DNA from: Streptomyces hokutonensis
GTDB taxonomy: Bacteria; Actinomycetota; Actinomycetes; Streptomycetales; Streptomycetaceae
Assembly (NCBI RefSeq): GCF_000376565.1
Contig: NZ_BARG01000013.1
Location: 1-64,000 of the forward strand
Direction of reading: 5' to 3'
DNA: 64,000 nucleotides
The position numbers were made by a program, and so were the translations under genes. Shown one piece after another: positions 16,076 to 23,995 of this stretch. The notes below the pieces were generated by a model. The model saw nothing but the letters and a program-made list of their open reading frames with translations, was not told the origin of the DNA and searched no databases. Position 1 is the stretch's first letter; every line of letters begins with the position of its first letter.

Positions 16076-16720
16076 GTGACGACCGCGACCCCCGTACAGC
16101 GAAAGGTGACCCGGCCGCGCGCCGACGCTTTGCGCAACCGGGAGCGGATCGTCACCGCCGCCCGGGAGATGTTCGTAGAGTTCGGCTCCGATGTGCCGCT
16201 CGACGAGATCGCCCGCCGGGCCGGCGTCGGCAACGCCACGCTCTACCGCAACTTCCCCGACCGTGACGCCCTCGTCCGCGAGGTAGTGGTCTCGGTCATG
16301 GACAGTACGTCGGAGGCCGCCGAGCAGGCGCTCAACGAGACCGGCGACGCCTTCGCCGCTCTGGAGCGCTTCGTGCACGTGGCCGCCGACGAGCGGATCA
16401 GCGCGCTGTGCCCGATGATCTCCAGCACGTTCGACCAGTTCCACCCGGATCTGGAAGCCGCGCGGGAGCGGGTCGAGCAGCTCATCGGCGAGGTCATGGA
16501 CCGCGCCATGCGGTCGGGACAGCTCCGTACGGACGTGGGTGTCGGCGATCTGATGGTCGCCGTGGCCCAGCTCAGCAGGCCCCCGGCCGGCACCGGTTGC
16601 CTCAGCGCCGACCGCTTCGTACACCGACACCTGCAGCTGTTCCTGGACGGACTGCGGGCCCCGGCCCGCTCGGTCCTGCCCGGTACCGCCGCGACCATGG
16701 AGGATCTCCGGCAGCCCTGA
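16076..16720 (+). CDS. TetR-family regulator of the following MFS pump
   Basis: The 214-residue protein has a TetR HTH at about residues 18-62 (IVTAAREMFVEFG, then VPLDEIARRAGVGNATLYRNF). The GTG start at 16076 follows AGGAG at 16065-16069. The C-terminal part is a ligand domain of the SbtR-like kind, with late DLRQP. It lies 151 bp before an EmrB/QacA-type pump on the same strand and carries paired palindromes upstream. The likely role is local repression of itself and the pump, released by a toxic compound. Confidence 0.88.
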   Translation: MTTATPVQRKVTRPRADALRNRERIVTAAREMFVEFGSDVPLDEIARRAGVGNATLYRNFPDRDALVREVVVSVMDSTSEAAEQALNETGDAFAALERFVHVAADERISALCPMISSTFDQFHPDLEAARERVEQLIGEVMDRAMRSGQLRTDVGVGDLMVAVAQLSRPPAGTGCLSADRFVHRHLQLFLDGLRAPARSVLPGTAATMEDLRQP

Positions 16721-16871
16721 CCGATTAGTTCAGAGCGTCACGCCCGTCTCAACAACAAGCACCGGCTCTCGTCGTCGTAGCGGCCACGGAGTGTCACCCG
16801 CCGACGAGCCGTCCCCGAACACGTCCTTCTTCCGTATTTTTCCGTCACGAAGTCCCGAAGTGGGTACCGCC

Positions 16872-18434
16872 ATGTCTGAAACAGCTCGAAGCGCCCCCGG
16901 CGCTCTCGACAAGGCCGCCGAGGCGGCCGAGCACGAAGCCCATGCCAACCGCTGGAAGGCGCTCGCGTTCATCGCGCTCGCCCAGCTGATGGTCGTGCTC
17001 GACGCGACCATCGTGAACATCGCCCTCCCGTCCGCCCAGACCGACCTGGGCATCTCCGACGGCAACCGGCAGTGGGTCGTCACGGCCTACGCCCTCGCCT
17101 TCGGCGGACTCCTCCTCTTCGGCGGCCGGATAGCCGACCTGTGGGGCCGCAAGCGCGCCTTCGTCGTCGGTCTGACCGGCTTCGCCGCCGCGTCCGCCCT
17201 CGGCGGTCTCGCCACCTCCGGCGCCATGATGTTCGGCGCCCGCGCCCTCCAGGGTGCCTTCGGCGCACTGCTCGCGCCCGCCGCGCTCTCCCTGCTCGCC
17301 GTGATGTTCACGGACGCCAAGGAACGCGCCAAGGCGTTCGGCATCTACGGTGCGATCGCCGGTGGCGGCGGCGCCGTCGGCTTCATCCTCGGCGGTGTGC
17401 TCACCGAGTACCTCGACTGGCGCTGGACGTTCTTCGTGAACATCCCGTTCGCGATCATCGCCGCGCTCGGCGCGTACTTCGTCATCCGCGAGCCGGAGGG
17501 CGGCCGCAACCGCAACCCGCTCGACATCCCGGGTGTCCTGCTCTCCACCCTCGGCCTGGTCTCGCTGGTCTACGGCTTCACCCGCGCCGAGACCGACGGC
17601 TGGGGCGACTCCTCGACCATCGCGCTCTTCATCGCGTCGGCCGTCCTGCTGGCCTCGTTCGTGATCGTCGAGTCCAGGGTCAAGGCCCCGCTGCTGCCCC
17701 TGCGCGTGATCACCGACCGCAACCGCGGCGGTATCTACCTCTCGCTCGGCATCGCCATCATCGCGATGTTCGGCACCTTCCTCTTCCTCACCTACTACCT
17801 GCAGGTCGTGAAGGGCTTCTCGCCGATCAAGACCGGCTTCGCCTTCATGCCGATGATCGTCGGCATGATGGTCGGCTCGACCCAGATCGGCACCCGCCTG
17901 ATGACCCGCCTGCCGGCCCGCCTGCTCATGGGCCCCGGCTTCCTGGTCGCCGCGGTCGGCATGCTGCTGATGACGCAGCTGGAGATCGGCTCGTCCTACG
18001 CCTCGATCATCCTGCCCGCGATGCTGCTGCTCGGCCTCGGCATGGGTACGGCGTTCATGCCGGCCATGTCGCTGGCCACCCTGGGCGTCGAGCCCCGGGA
18101 CGCGGGTGTCGCCTCCGCGATGGTCAACACCTCGCAGCAGGTGGGCGGCGCCATCGGTACGGCCCTGCTGAACACGATCGCCGCCTCCGCGACGACCGCG
18201 TACATCAAGGACCACATCGCCGGCGCGGGTACCTCCAAGACCCAGCAGCAGCTGATCCAGCTGCAGGGCCAGGTGCACGGCTACACCAACGCCATCTGGT
18301 TCGCCGTCGGCATGCTGGTGGCGGCCGCGGTCATCGTCTCGGTCCTCGTCAACGCGGGCACGCAGGGTTCCGACCCGGTCGCCTCCGGTGACGGCGCCGA
18401 GGACGAGTTCAAGGTCCCGGTCGTCGCCCACTGA
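16872..18434 (+). CDS. EmrB/QacA-type MFS drug pump
   Basis: This 520-residue transporter is of the 14-segment DHA2 family. The N-terminal half contains LMVVLDATIVNIALP (motif D1) and the loop GGRIADLWGRKRAF. Motif C-like LGGVLTEYLDWRWTFFVNIP follows. The ATG at 16872 gives the usual short cytoplasmic N-terminus; an in-frame GTG at 16791 would add 27 residues. The gene follows the TetR gene and probably forms a self-contained drug-response unit with it. Substrates are likely lipophilic antibiotics or dyes. Confidence 0.9.
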   Translation: MSETARSAPGALDKAAEAAEHEAHANRWKALAFIALAQLMVVLDATIVNIALPSAQTDLGISDGNRQWVVTAYALAFGGLLLFGGRIADLWGRKRAFVVGLTGFAAASALGGLATSGAMMFGARALQGAFGALLAPAALSLLAVMFTDAKERAKAFGIYGAIAGGGGAVGFILGGVLTEYLDWRWTFFVNIPFAIIAALGAYFVIREPEGGRNRNPLDIPGVLLSTLGLVSLVYGFTRAETDGWGDSSTIALFIASAVLLASFVIVESRVKAPLLPLRVITDRNRGGIYLSLGIAIIAMFGTFLFLTYYLQVVKGFSPIKTGFAFMPMIVGMMVGSTQIGTRLMTRLPARLLMGPGFLVAAVGMLLMTQLEIGSSYASIILPAMLLLGLGMGTAFMPAMSLATLGVEPRDAGVASAMVNTSQQVGGAIGTALLNTIAASATTAYIKDHIAGAGTSKTQQQLIQLQGQVHGYTNAIWFAVGMLVAAAVIVSVLVNAGTQGSDPVASGDGAEDEFKVPVVAH

Positions 18435-18546
18435 CGACGCCCGACCCGGTCGTACCCCCTTCGCACCATCCGTACGTACGGGGAAGGGGACGCCCCGTAC
18501 GTACGATCCCCAGGAACTGCCCTGGTTTCCGCCTGAGTTGAGCGGC

Positions 18547-19053
18547 TCAGCGGAGCCAGGGCAGATCCGCGCCCGCTTCGTTGGGCTGAAGTCCCTCGGC
18601 GACGATCTCCATGATCTCGCCGAGGGACTTCTGCTGTTCCGGGCTCAGCCGCTCGAACAACGCCTGCCGTACGGCGCTCACATGCCCCGGCGCGGTCCGG
18701 CTGAGCACCTCGTGGCCCGCGTCGGTCAGCACCGCGAACTGGCCGCGCTTGTCGGAGGGACAGTCCTCGCGGCGCACCCACCCGTTCTTCTCCAGCCGCG
18801 CGATCGCGTGCGAGAGCCGGGAGCGGGTGATCTTCGCGTTCATGGCCAGCTCGGTCATCCGCAGCCGGCGGCCCGGCGCCTCGGCGAGCTGCACGAGAAG
18901 GCCGTAGTAGATGTGCGGCATGCCCGCGTCCCGCTGGAGCTGGCGGTCCAGATGGTCCTCCAGGAGGGTGCTGGCGTGCATGTAGAAGCGCCAGACACGC
19001 TGCTCCTCGTCGGTGAGCCAGCGGGGTTCTGCGGAAGTGGGTGCCGTGTTCAT
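18547..19053 (-). CDS. MarR-family regulator
   Basis: The 168-residue protein has a winged HTH at about residues 50-115 (MTELAMNAKITRSRLSHAIARLEKNGWVRRE in its centre) flanked by dimer helices. The ATG at 19053 has GGAG three bases upstream; a longer frame starts at 19137 but crosses the operators. The gene is divergent from a LigB-type dioxygenase, and two TTGA-type palindromes lie between them. This resembles MhqR-type quinone or phenol sensors that repress a ring-opening dioxygenase. Confidence 0.88.
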   Translation of the reverse strand: MNTAPTSAEPRWLTDEEQRVWRFYMHASTLLEDHLDRQLQRDAGMPHIYYGLLVQLAEAPGRRLRMTELAMNAKITRSRLSHAIARLEKNGWVRREDCPSDKRGQFAVLTDAGHEVLSRTAPGHVSAVRQALFERLSPEQQKSLGEIMEIVAEGLQPNEAGADLPWLR

Positions 19054-19078
19054 GCACTCCGCTGTACGAGAGCTCTCC

Positions 19079-19133
19079 TTGAAAGTTAAACAAACGAGGC
19101 GTAAGCTCTGACGCAGGGAATTTGAGAGTTCAA
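19079..19133. promoter_or_regulatory. Paired MarR-type operators
   Basis: TTGAAAGTTAAA (19079-19090) and TTGAGAGTTCAA (19122-19133) agree at 10 of 12 positions and start 43 bp apart in the divergent MarR/dioxygenase interval. The second is palindromic at its ends (TTGA/TCAA). Confidence 0.6.
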
Positions 19134-19151
19134 GCATGGGGAGTGACCGTC

Positions 19152-19943
19152 ATGTCCACCGCCGCACCGGAGCGCATGCCCGCCCTCTACCTCAGCCACG
19201 GCGCGCCGCCCCTCGCGGACGACCCCGTCTGGCCCGGCGAGTTGGCTGCCTGGTCCGCCGACCTCCCCCGCCCCAAGGCGATCCTCATGGTCTCCGCCCA
19301 CTGGGAGGAGGCCCCCCTCGCCCTCGGCGCCACCGCCCCGGTCCCGCTCGTCTACGACTTCTGGGGCTTCCCCGAGCACTACTACCAGGTCCGCTACGAC
19401 GCTCCCGGCGCACCCGAACTCGCCGAGTCCGTACGGAAGTTGCTGCGCGCCCCGGGCATCCCCGTGCAGGACGTCCCCGACCGCGGCCTCGACCACGGGG
19501 CGTACGTCCCGCTCGTCGAGATGTTCCCGGCCGCCGACATCCCCGTCCTCCAGGTGTCGATGCCGACGCTCGACCCGGTGAAGCTCATGGAGATCGGCCG
19601 CAAGCTGGCGCCCCTGCGCGACGAGGGCGTCCTGATCGTCGGCTCCGGCTTCTTCACCCACAACCTGGCGGCCCTGCGCCACACCGGCGACGGAGTGCCC
19701 ACCTGGTCCTCCGAGTTCGACGACTGGGGCAGGCGCGCGCTGGAGGCCCGGGACTGGGACGGCCTGCTCGACTTCCTGCACAAGGCACCGGCCGGGCGCT
19801 ACGCCCACCCGCGCACCGAGCACTTCGCCCCGCTGTTCGTCACCATGGGCGCGGCGGAGGCCGGCGGCGAGCTGGACACGCAGCACTCGGTGATCGACGG
19901 GTTCTGGATGGGGATGGCGAAGCGGTCGGTGCAGTTCGGCTGA
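19152..19943 (+). CDS. LigB/DODA-type extradiol ring-opening dioxygenase
   Basis: The 263-residue product belongs to the class III extradiol dioxygenases of the YgiD/DOPA-4,5-dioxygenase type. These use Fe(II) or Zn held by histidines and a glutamate. Visible marks are LYLSHGAPPLADDP, MVSAHWEEA, DRGLDHGAYVPL and GSGFFTHNLAAL, in the usual order and spacing. GGGGAG at 19138-19143 fits the ATG at 19152. It probably opens catechol-like rings and is controlled by the divergent MarR gene. Confidence 0.9.
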   Translation: MSTAAPERMPALYLSHGAPPLADDPVWPGELAAWSADLPRPKAILMVSAHWEEAPLALGATAPVPLVYDFWGFPEHYYQVRYDAPGAPELAESVRKLLRAPGIPVQDVPDRGLDHGAYVPLVEMFPAADIPVLQVSMPTLDPVKLMEIGRKLAPLRDEGVLIVGSGFFTHNLAALRHTGDGVPTWSSEFDDWGRRALEARDWDGLLDFLHKAPAGRYAHPRTEHFAPLFVTMGAAEAGGELDTQHSVIDGFWMGMAKRSVQFG

Positions 19944-19979
19944 GCCCGCGTGCCTTCCGGCCGAGCTCGCGCCGAAAAC

Positions 19980-20000
19980 GCCCTCCCCTTCGGGGAGGGC
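19980..20000. terminator. Bidirectional terminator
   Basis: A 9-bp stem (GCCCTCCCC/GGGGAGGGC) with a TTC loop separates the convergent dioxygenase and GNAT genes and touches the GNAT stop codon. Confidence 0.8.
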
Positions 20001-20533
20001 TACAACTCCTTCTCGTACCAGGCGACATCCCAGTAGCGGCCGAACTTGCGGCCCACCTCCCGGTAGGTGCCCACCGGCCGGAAACCGAAGCGTTCATGCA
20101 GCCGCGTGGACGCTTCGTTGGGCTGTGCGATCCCCGCGTACGCCCGGTGCACGTCCTCGGTCGCCAGGTCCGCGAACAGGGCCTTGTAGAGCAGCGTTCC
20201 GACACCGCGCCCGCCGGCGTCGGGCGCGAGGTAGATCGTGACCTCGACCGAGGTCGAGTAGGCGGGCTTCGCCCGGTAAGGGCTGGATGTGGCGTAGCCG
20301 AGGATTCGCTGTGAGTTTCCTTGGAAGGTCCCGTCGACGGCAACCTTCAGCCGGTATGGGCCGTCTTCAGGGTGGGAGAGCAGCCAAGGACGGCGCTCCT
20401 CCGGCGTGAAGGCGGCGGTGTCGAAGGTGATCGGGGTCTCGCGTACGTAGTGGTTGTAGATGTCGGTGAGGGCGACGAGGTCATCCTCGACTCCCGGCCT
20501 GACCTGCACCTCTGTACGTTCCGACGGCATCAT
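20000..20533 (-). CDS. GNAT N-acetyltransferase, phosphinothricin acetyltransferase-like
   Basis: The 177-residue protein has a GNAT fold. The N-terminal ALTDIYNHYVRETPITFDT is typical of the PAT/Bar branch. The acetyl-CoA loop lies in APDAGGRGVGTLL, and NEASTRLHERFGFRPVG is the usual late motif. Members acetylate amino-acid-like herbicides or methionine derivatives. The start is one of two adjacent ATG codons behind GGGAGG. It is transcribed away from hrdD. Confidence 0.85.
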   Translation of the reverse strand: MMPSERTEVQVRPGVEDDLVALTDIYNHYVRETPITFDTAAFTPEERRPWLLSHPEDGPYRLKVAVDGTFQGNSQRILGYATSSPYRAKPAYSTSVEVTIYLAPDAGGRGVGTLLYKALFADLATEDVHRAYAGIAQPNEASTRLHERFGFRPVGTYREVGRKFGRYWDVAWYEKEL

Positions 20534-20589
20534 GCCTCCCTTGTGGCCGGACAGGGTACTGCAAGATCAGAAAAATAGGGGAGTGGGTC

Positions 20590-20616
20590 GGGAATTCTGT
20601 CCGGATTCCAGTCGTT
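20590..20616 (+). promoter_or_regulatory. Sigma-R-type promoter of hrdD
   Basis: GGGAAT (20590-20595), 18 bp and GTT (20614-20616) match the Streptomyces sigma-R consensus GGAAT-N18-GTT exactly. From established work, hrdD belongs to the sigma-R thiol-stress regulon. The leader to the start codon is about 90 nt. Confidence 0.75.
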
Positions 20617-20712
20617 GTTTCCATCAGATGCAGGGCACACGAGAAGAGTCACGAAAAGAGTGCCCGACCATCCGACGAACACCTGCTGACCCACCATCGC
20701 AAGGGAGCACGC

Positions 20713-21711
20713 ATGGCAACCCGTGCCGTCGCCCGTCGTAAGTCCGCCTCCGGCGAGACCTCCGGCGTGGCACGCAGTGTTCGCGCCCATGGCGGCGAGA
20801 TCGCCGACCGCGACCTGGTCGGCATGTATCTCGACGAAATCGCGCGTACACCGCTGCTCGACGCCGCCAAGGAAGTCGAGCTTTCGCAGACCATCGAAGC
20901 GGGCGTGTTCGCGCGCCAGGTCCTCGACGGCGAGGAGGAGTCCCAGGCGGACGCCACCCGCGAAGAGCTGGAGGCCCTGGTCGCCGAAGGGGAGCGTGCC
21001 AAGGACGTCTTCATCCGGTCGAACCTCCGCCTGGTCGTGGCCGTGGCCCGCCGCTACCCCCGTAGCGGCCTGCCCCTGCTCGACCTGATCCAGGAGGGCA
21101 ACGCGGGCCTGGTCCGCGCGGTCGAGAAGTTCGACTACCGCAAGGGCTTCAAGTTCTCGACGTACGCGACCTGGTGGATCCGCCAGGCCATCACCCGCTC
21201 GATCGCCGACCAGTCCCGGACCATCCGGCTCCCCGTCCACCTCGTGGAGGAGCTGGGCCGGATCCGCCGCGTGCAGCGCGAGTTCAACCGCAAGAACGGG
21301 CGGGAGCCCGAGCACGAGGAGATCGCCGCCGAGCTGGACTCGACCCCGGAGCGGGTGACGAACGTCCTGGACTGGGCGCGCGACCCGGTCTCGCTGAACA
21401 TGTCGGTGGACGACGACGGCGACACGCAGTTCGGTGACCTTCTGGAGGACACCTCCGCGGTCTCGCCCGAGCAGTCCGTGATGACCCTGCTGCGCAGCGA
21501 GGAACTGGACGACCTGATCGGCCGCCTCGACCAGCGCACGGCCTCCATCATCAAGATGCGGTACGGCATGGAGGACGGCCGGGAGCGCACGCTCACCGAG
21601 GTCGGCAAGGAGCACGGCCTCACCCGCGAGCGCATCCGCCAGATCGAGAAGCACGCCCTGCTGGAACTGAAGAAGCTGGCCAGCCAGACCGGTTTCGACG
21701 CGGCGGCCTAG
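20713..21711 (+). CDS. hrdD: RNA polymerase sigma factor HrdD
   Basis: The 332-residue protein is a principal-type (group 2) sigma-70 factor with regions 1.2 to 4. Region 2 contains NLRLVVAVARRYPRSGLPLLDLIQEGN and the -10 recognition helix FKFSTYATWWIRQAITR. Region 4.2 ends in GLTRERIRQIEKHALLELKKL. It lacks the long N-terminal extension of HrdB, and its size and start (MATRAVARRKSASGET) match HrdD of S. coelicolor as I remember it. A start-proximal AGGGAG is present. Expression is likely driven by the sigma-R site 97 bp upstream. Confidence 0.9.
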   Translation: MATRAVARRKSASGETSGVARSVRAHGGEIADRDLVGMYLDEIARTPLLDAAKEVELSQTIEAGVFARQVLDGEEESQADATREELEALVAEGERAKDVFIRSNLRLVVAVARRYPRSGLPLLDLIQEGNAGLVRAVEKFDYRKGFKFSTYATWWIRQAITRSIADQSRTIRLPVHLVEELGRIRRVQREFNRKNGREPEHEEIAAELDSTPERVTNVLDWARDPVSLNMSVDDDGDTQFGDLLEDTSAVSPEQSVMTLLRSEELDDLIGRLDQRTASIIKMRYGMEDGRERTLTEVGKEHGLTRERIRQIEKHALLELKKLASQTGFDAAA

Positions 21712-21727
21712 GAAAGGCCCTGAGCAG

Positions 21728-21759
21728 CAACCCCTCCGGCGGGGGCGCCGGAGGGGTTG
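21728..21759 (+). terminator. hrdD terminator
   Basis: A perfect 14-bp stem (21728-21741 with 21746-21759) with a GGGG loop follows the stop codon by 16 bases. Confidence 0.85.
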
Positions 21760-22148
21760 CCGGGGGCAAGAGTCCCCGGCTCCCCGGCACATGGCCCGGC
21801 AGCCACAGGGGCGCGTACGACCCCCGTGTGCGCCCGGCCGCGTACGCCGGGTGGCGGGAGACCGCGCAAACATGGCCGTGCAACGCCGCTTCAACGTGCG
21901 GGGCCCTGGGAACAAGACTTCAGGGCCCAGGAGTTGGGGCCATGGGCGTTGCCCCGTGACCCTCTGAGCCAAGTCCCGACGCAAATCCCCCCCCCCGGCG
22001 CCGGGACTCTCCCGAGCCGGGCTTCGGCACCTGTCCCCCCAGGCGCCGGGGCCCGGCTCACCTTCACGCACGGGCGGGGCGGGTTGAGGTGCGGACATGC
22101 CTGGATGGCGGGGCACCCCGTACCTGAACACCGGGGTGGCCCGCCGAA
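21760..22148. other. Gene-free interval after hrdD
   Basis: I see no coding frame with normal start and codon use here. One 8-bp inverted repeat, GGGCCCTG (21901-21908) with CAGGGCCC (21921-21928), is the only clear structure. A run of ten C occurs near 21990. Confidence 0.6.
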
Positions 22149-22177
22149 TGGCAGATTGTGCCACAGCGGCATAGCCT
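22149..22177 (+). promoter_or_regulatory. Operator and promoter of TetR gene, possibly leaderless
   Basis: The inverted repeat TGGCA-N5-TGCCA (22149-22163) overlaps a possible -35. TAGCCT at 22172-22177 is a good -10 whose start point would fall on the GTG at 22184. No ribosome-binding site is seen, so a leaderless mRNA is likely. Confidence 0.5.
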
Positions 22178-22183
22178 GCCGGT

Positions 22184-22900
22184 GTGAGCAGCCCCACCCC
22201 AGCCCCGGATCCCCGTCCCGACTCTCCCTCCGCACCGCTCTCGCTGACCGAGCGGCGCAAGGCCGAGACCCGGATGCAGATCGCCCGGGCGGCGGCCGGA
22301 CTCTTCGCCAGACACGGGCTGCGGGCCACCCGCGCCGAGGACATCGCCCAGAGCGCCGGTATCGCCCCGCGCACCTTCTACCGCTACTTCGCCACCAAGG
22401 AAGAGGCCGTCGCCCCGCTCTACGCGGCCGGCGCCCAGCGCTGGGCGGACGCGGTGCGCGCGGCCCCGCCGGCGCTGTCGGTGCCGGAGGCCCTGGAACA
22501 CGGGGTGCGCCACACGCTGACCCCCGGGGTGGGCGTCTCCACGACCTCCTGGACCTGGGTGCGCACCCTGATCGGCATGGCCGAGTCCAGCCCCGGCCTG
22601 CGCAGGGTGTGGGCGGAGGTCTGCCAGGCATCGGAACGGACCCTGGGCGAGGTCCTGTTGGAACGTGTCACCCACGGCGACCCCACCCTCGCCGCCGGCA
22701 CCCCCGACGCGACCTCCCCGGAACTGCGCTTCGCCGCCGCCGTCGCGAGCGCCGCCGTACGCACCGCCGTAGAGGGCTGGGCGACCGGAAAGGAACACCC
22801 GGGCACGCTCGCCGGCCCGGCGGAGTCGGCACTGCGGAACCTGCGGGCGCTGCGGGACTTTCCCTGGAGGGAGATCGGGGCGGCGCGGGGGGTGGGGTGA
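22184..22900 (+). CDS. TetR/AcrR-family regulator
   Basis: The 238-residue protein has a TetR HTH at about residues 28-72 (ARAAAGLFARHGLRATRAEDIAQSAGIAPRTFYRYF in overlapping pieces). The C-terminal ligand domain is not further classified. It starts with GTG and apparently lacks a leader. It converges on the WYL regulator gene, and no efflux gene follows in the same direction, so its target may be only itself or distant. Confidence 0.87.
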   Translation: MSSPTPAPDPRPDSPSAPLSLTERRKAETRMQIARAAAGLFARHGLRATRAEDIAQSAGIAPRTFYRYFATKEEAVAPLYAAGAQRWADAVRAAPPALSVPEALEHGVRHTLTPGVGVSTTSWTWVRTLIGMAESSPGLRRVWAEVCQASERTLGEVLLERVTHGDPTLAAGTPDATSPELRFAAAVASAAVRTAVEGWATGKEHPGTLAGPAESALRNLRALRDFPWREIGAARGVG

Positions 22901-22946
22901 GCCGTAGTGGAGTGCGTGAGGCGCGATGGAGGGGCGTGCGGCCGCC

Positions 22947-23933
22947 TCATTCGTGCCGTACCGGCCCGCCCCCTGCTGCCGCCCTGCTCAGCCGCTCCCC
23001 CAACTCCCTTACGCAGCGCACCAGTTCCTCCGGTTCCTGCACCGTGAACTCGAACTCCAGCAGGGCCAGCCGGGCGGCGAGCCAGCGGATCTCGTCGCCG
23101 GTCGTGGCGCGCAGGCGGCAGCTGTGCGCGTCGAGCGGTTCGGGCGTGCCCATCCAGGCCGGGACGCGCGCGGCGACGACGTCGGCGGGCGCGGCGAACG
23201 TCACGGTGTACTCGTAGGACTCCTGCCGCCGGTACATCGACCGCCGCAGATACTCCGCCGCACTCCCCGTCGGCAGCTCGCGCGGCGCGAACCGCGCCCC
23301 CGTCGCGAACGGCTCGCTCACCCGGTCGACCCGGAACGTCCGCCAGTCCTCGCGGTCGAGGTCGTAGGCCACGAGGTACCAGCGCCGGCCGGTCGAGACG
23401 AGTCGATACGGCTCCGTCACGCGGCGCGACTCGGTGCCGTCCTTCGCGCGGTACGCGAACCGCAGCCGCTCCCGGCCGGCCACCGTCGAGGCCATCACGG
23501 TCAGCGTCTCGGGCGCGATGCTCGCCCCGTCGCCACTGGTCAGCGGGGTGGTGGCGGCCTGGAGGGTGGCGACCCGGTGCCGCAGCCGCGAGGGGAGGAC
23601 CTGTTCCAGCTTGGCCAGCGCCCGTACGGACGCCTCGTCCACGCCCTCGAGCGCGTGCCCGGCGCCCGCCCGCAGGCCGACCGCGATGGCCACGGCCTCC
23701 TCGTCGTCCAGGACGAGTGGCGGCATCGCCTTGCCCGCGACCAGGCGGTAGCCGCCGTCGGTGCCCAGGGTCGCCTGCACCGGGTAGCCGAGTTCGCGGA
23801 GCCGGTCGATGTCCCGGCGGACCGTACGGCGGGAGACCCCGAGCCGGTCGGCCAGCTCGCCGCCGGGCCACTCGCGGGGCGTCTGGAGGAGGGAGAGCAA
23901 CTGGAGGAGCCGGCCTGGGGTGTCCGTCGTCAT
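22947..23933 (-). CDS. WYL-domain transcription regulator (YafY type)
   Basis: The 328-residue protein has an N-terminal HTH_11 winged helix (LADRLGVSRRTVRRDIDRLRELGYPV, residues about 25-55) and a WYL domain around GRRWYLVAYDLDREDWRTFRVDRV, with a C-terminal WCX part. WYL regulators sense ligands, sometimes nucleic acids. It is divergent from an MFS pump with a perfect palindrome in the 62-bp gap, so it probably controls that pump. Confidence 0.88.
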   Translation of the reverse strand: MTTDTPGRLLQLLSLLQTPREWPGGELADRLGVSRRTVRRDIDRLRELGYPVQATLGTDGGYRLVAGKAMPPLVLDDEEAVAIAVGLRAGAGHALEGVDEASVRALAKLEQVLPSRLRHRVATLQAATTPLTSGDGASIAPETLTVMASTVAGRERLRFAYRAKDGTESRRVTEPYRLVSTGRRWYLVAYDLDREDWRTFRVDRVSEPFATGARFAPRELPTGSAAEYLRRSMYRRQESYEYTVTFAAPADVVAARVPAWMGTPEPLDAHSCRLRATTGDEIRWLAARLALLEFEFTVQEPEELVRCVRELGERLSRAAAGGGPVRHE

Positions 23934-23967
23934 GGATTCGAGGATGCCGTAGAACTAGGACACGATC

Positions 23968-23983
23968 TGACCTAATGAGGTCA
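23968..23983. promoter_or_regulatory. Palindromic operator between WYL regulator and MFS pump
   Basis: TGACCT-AATG-AGGTCA is a perfect inverted repeat. A related half-site, AGGACA, lies 20 bp upstream at 23958. It is only 13 bp from the MFS start codon, a position suited to repression. Confidence 0.6.
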
Positions 23984-23995
23984 TAGCTTCGAGCC

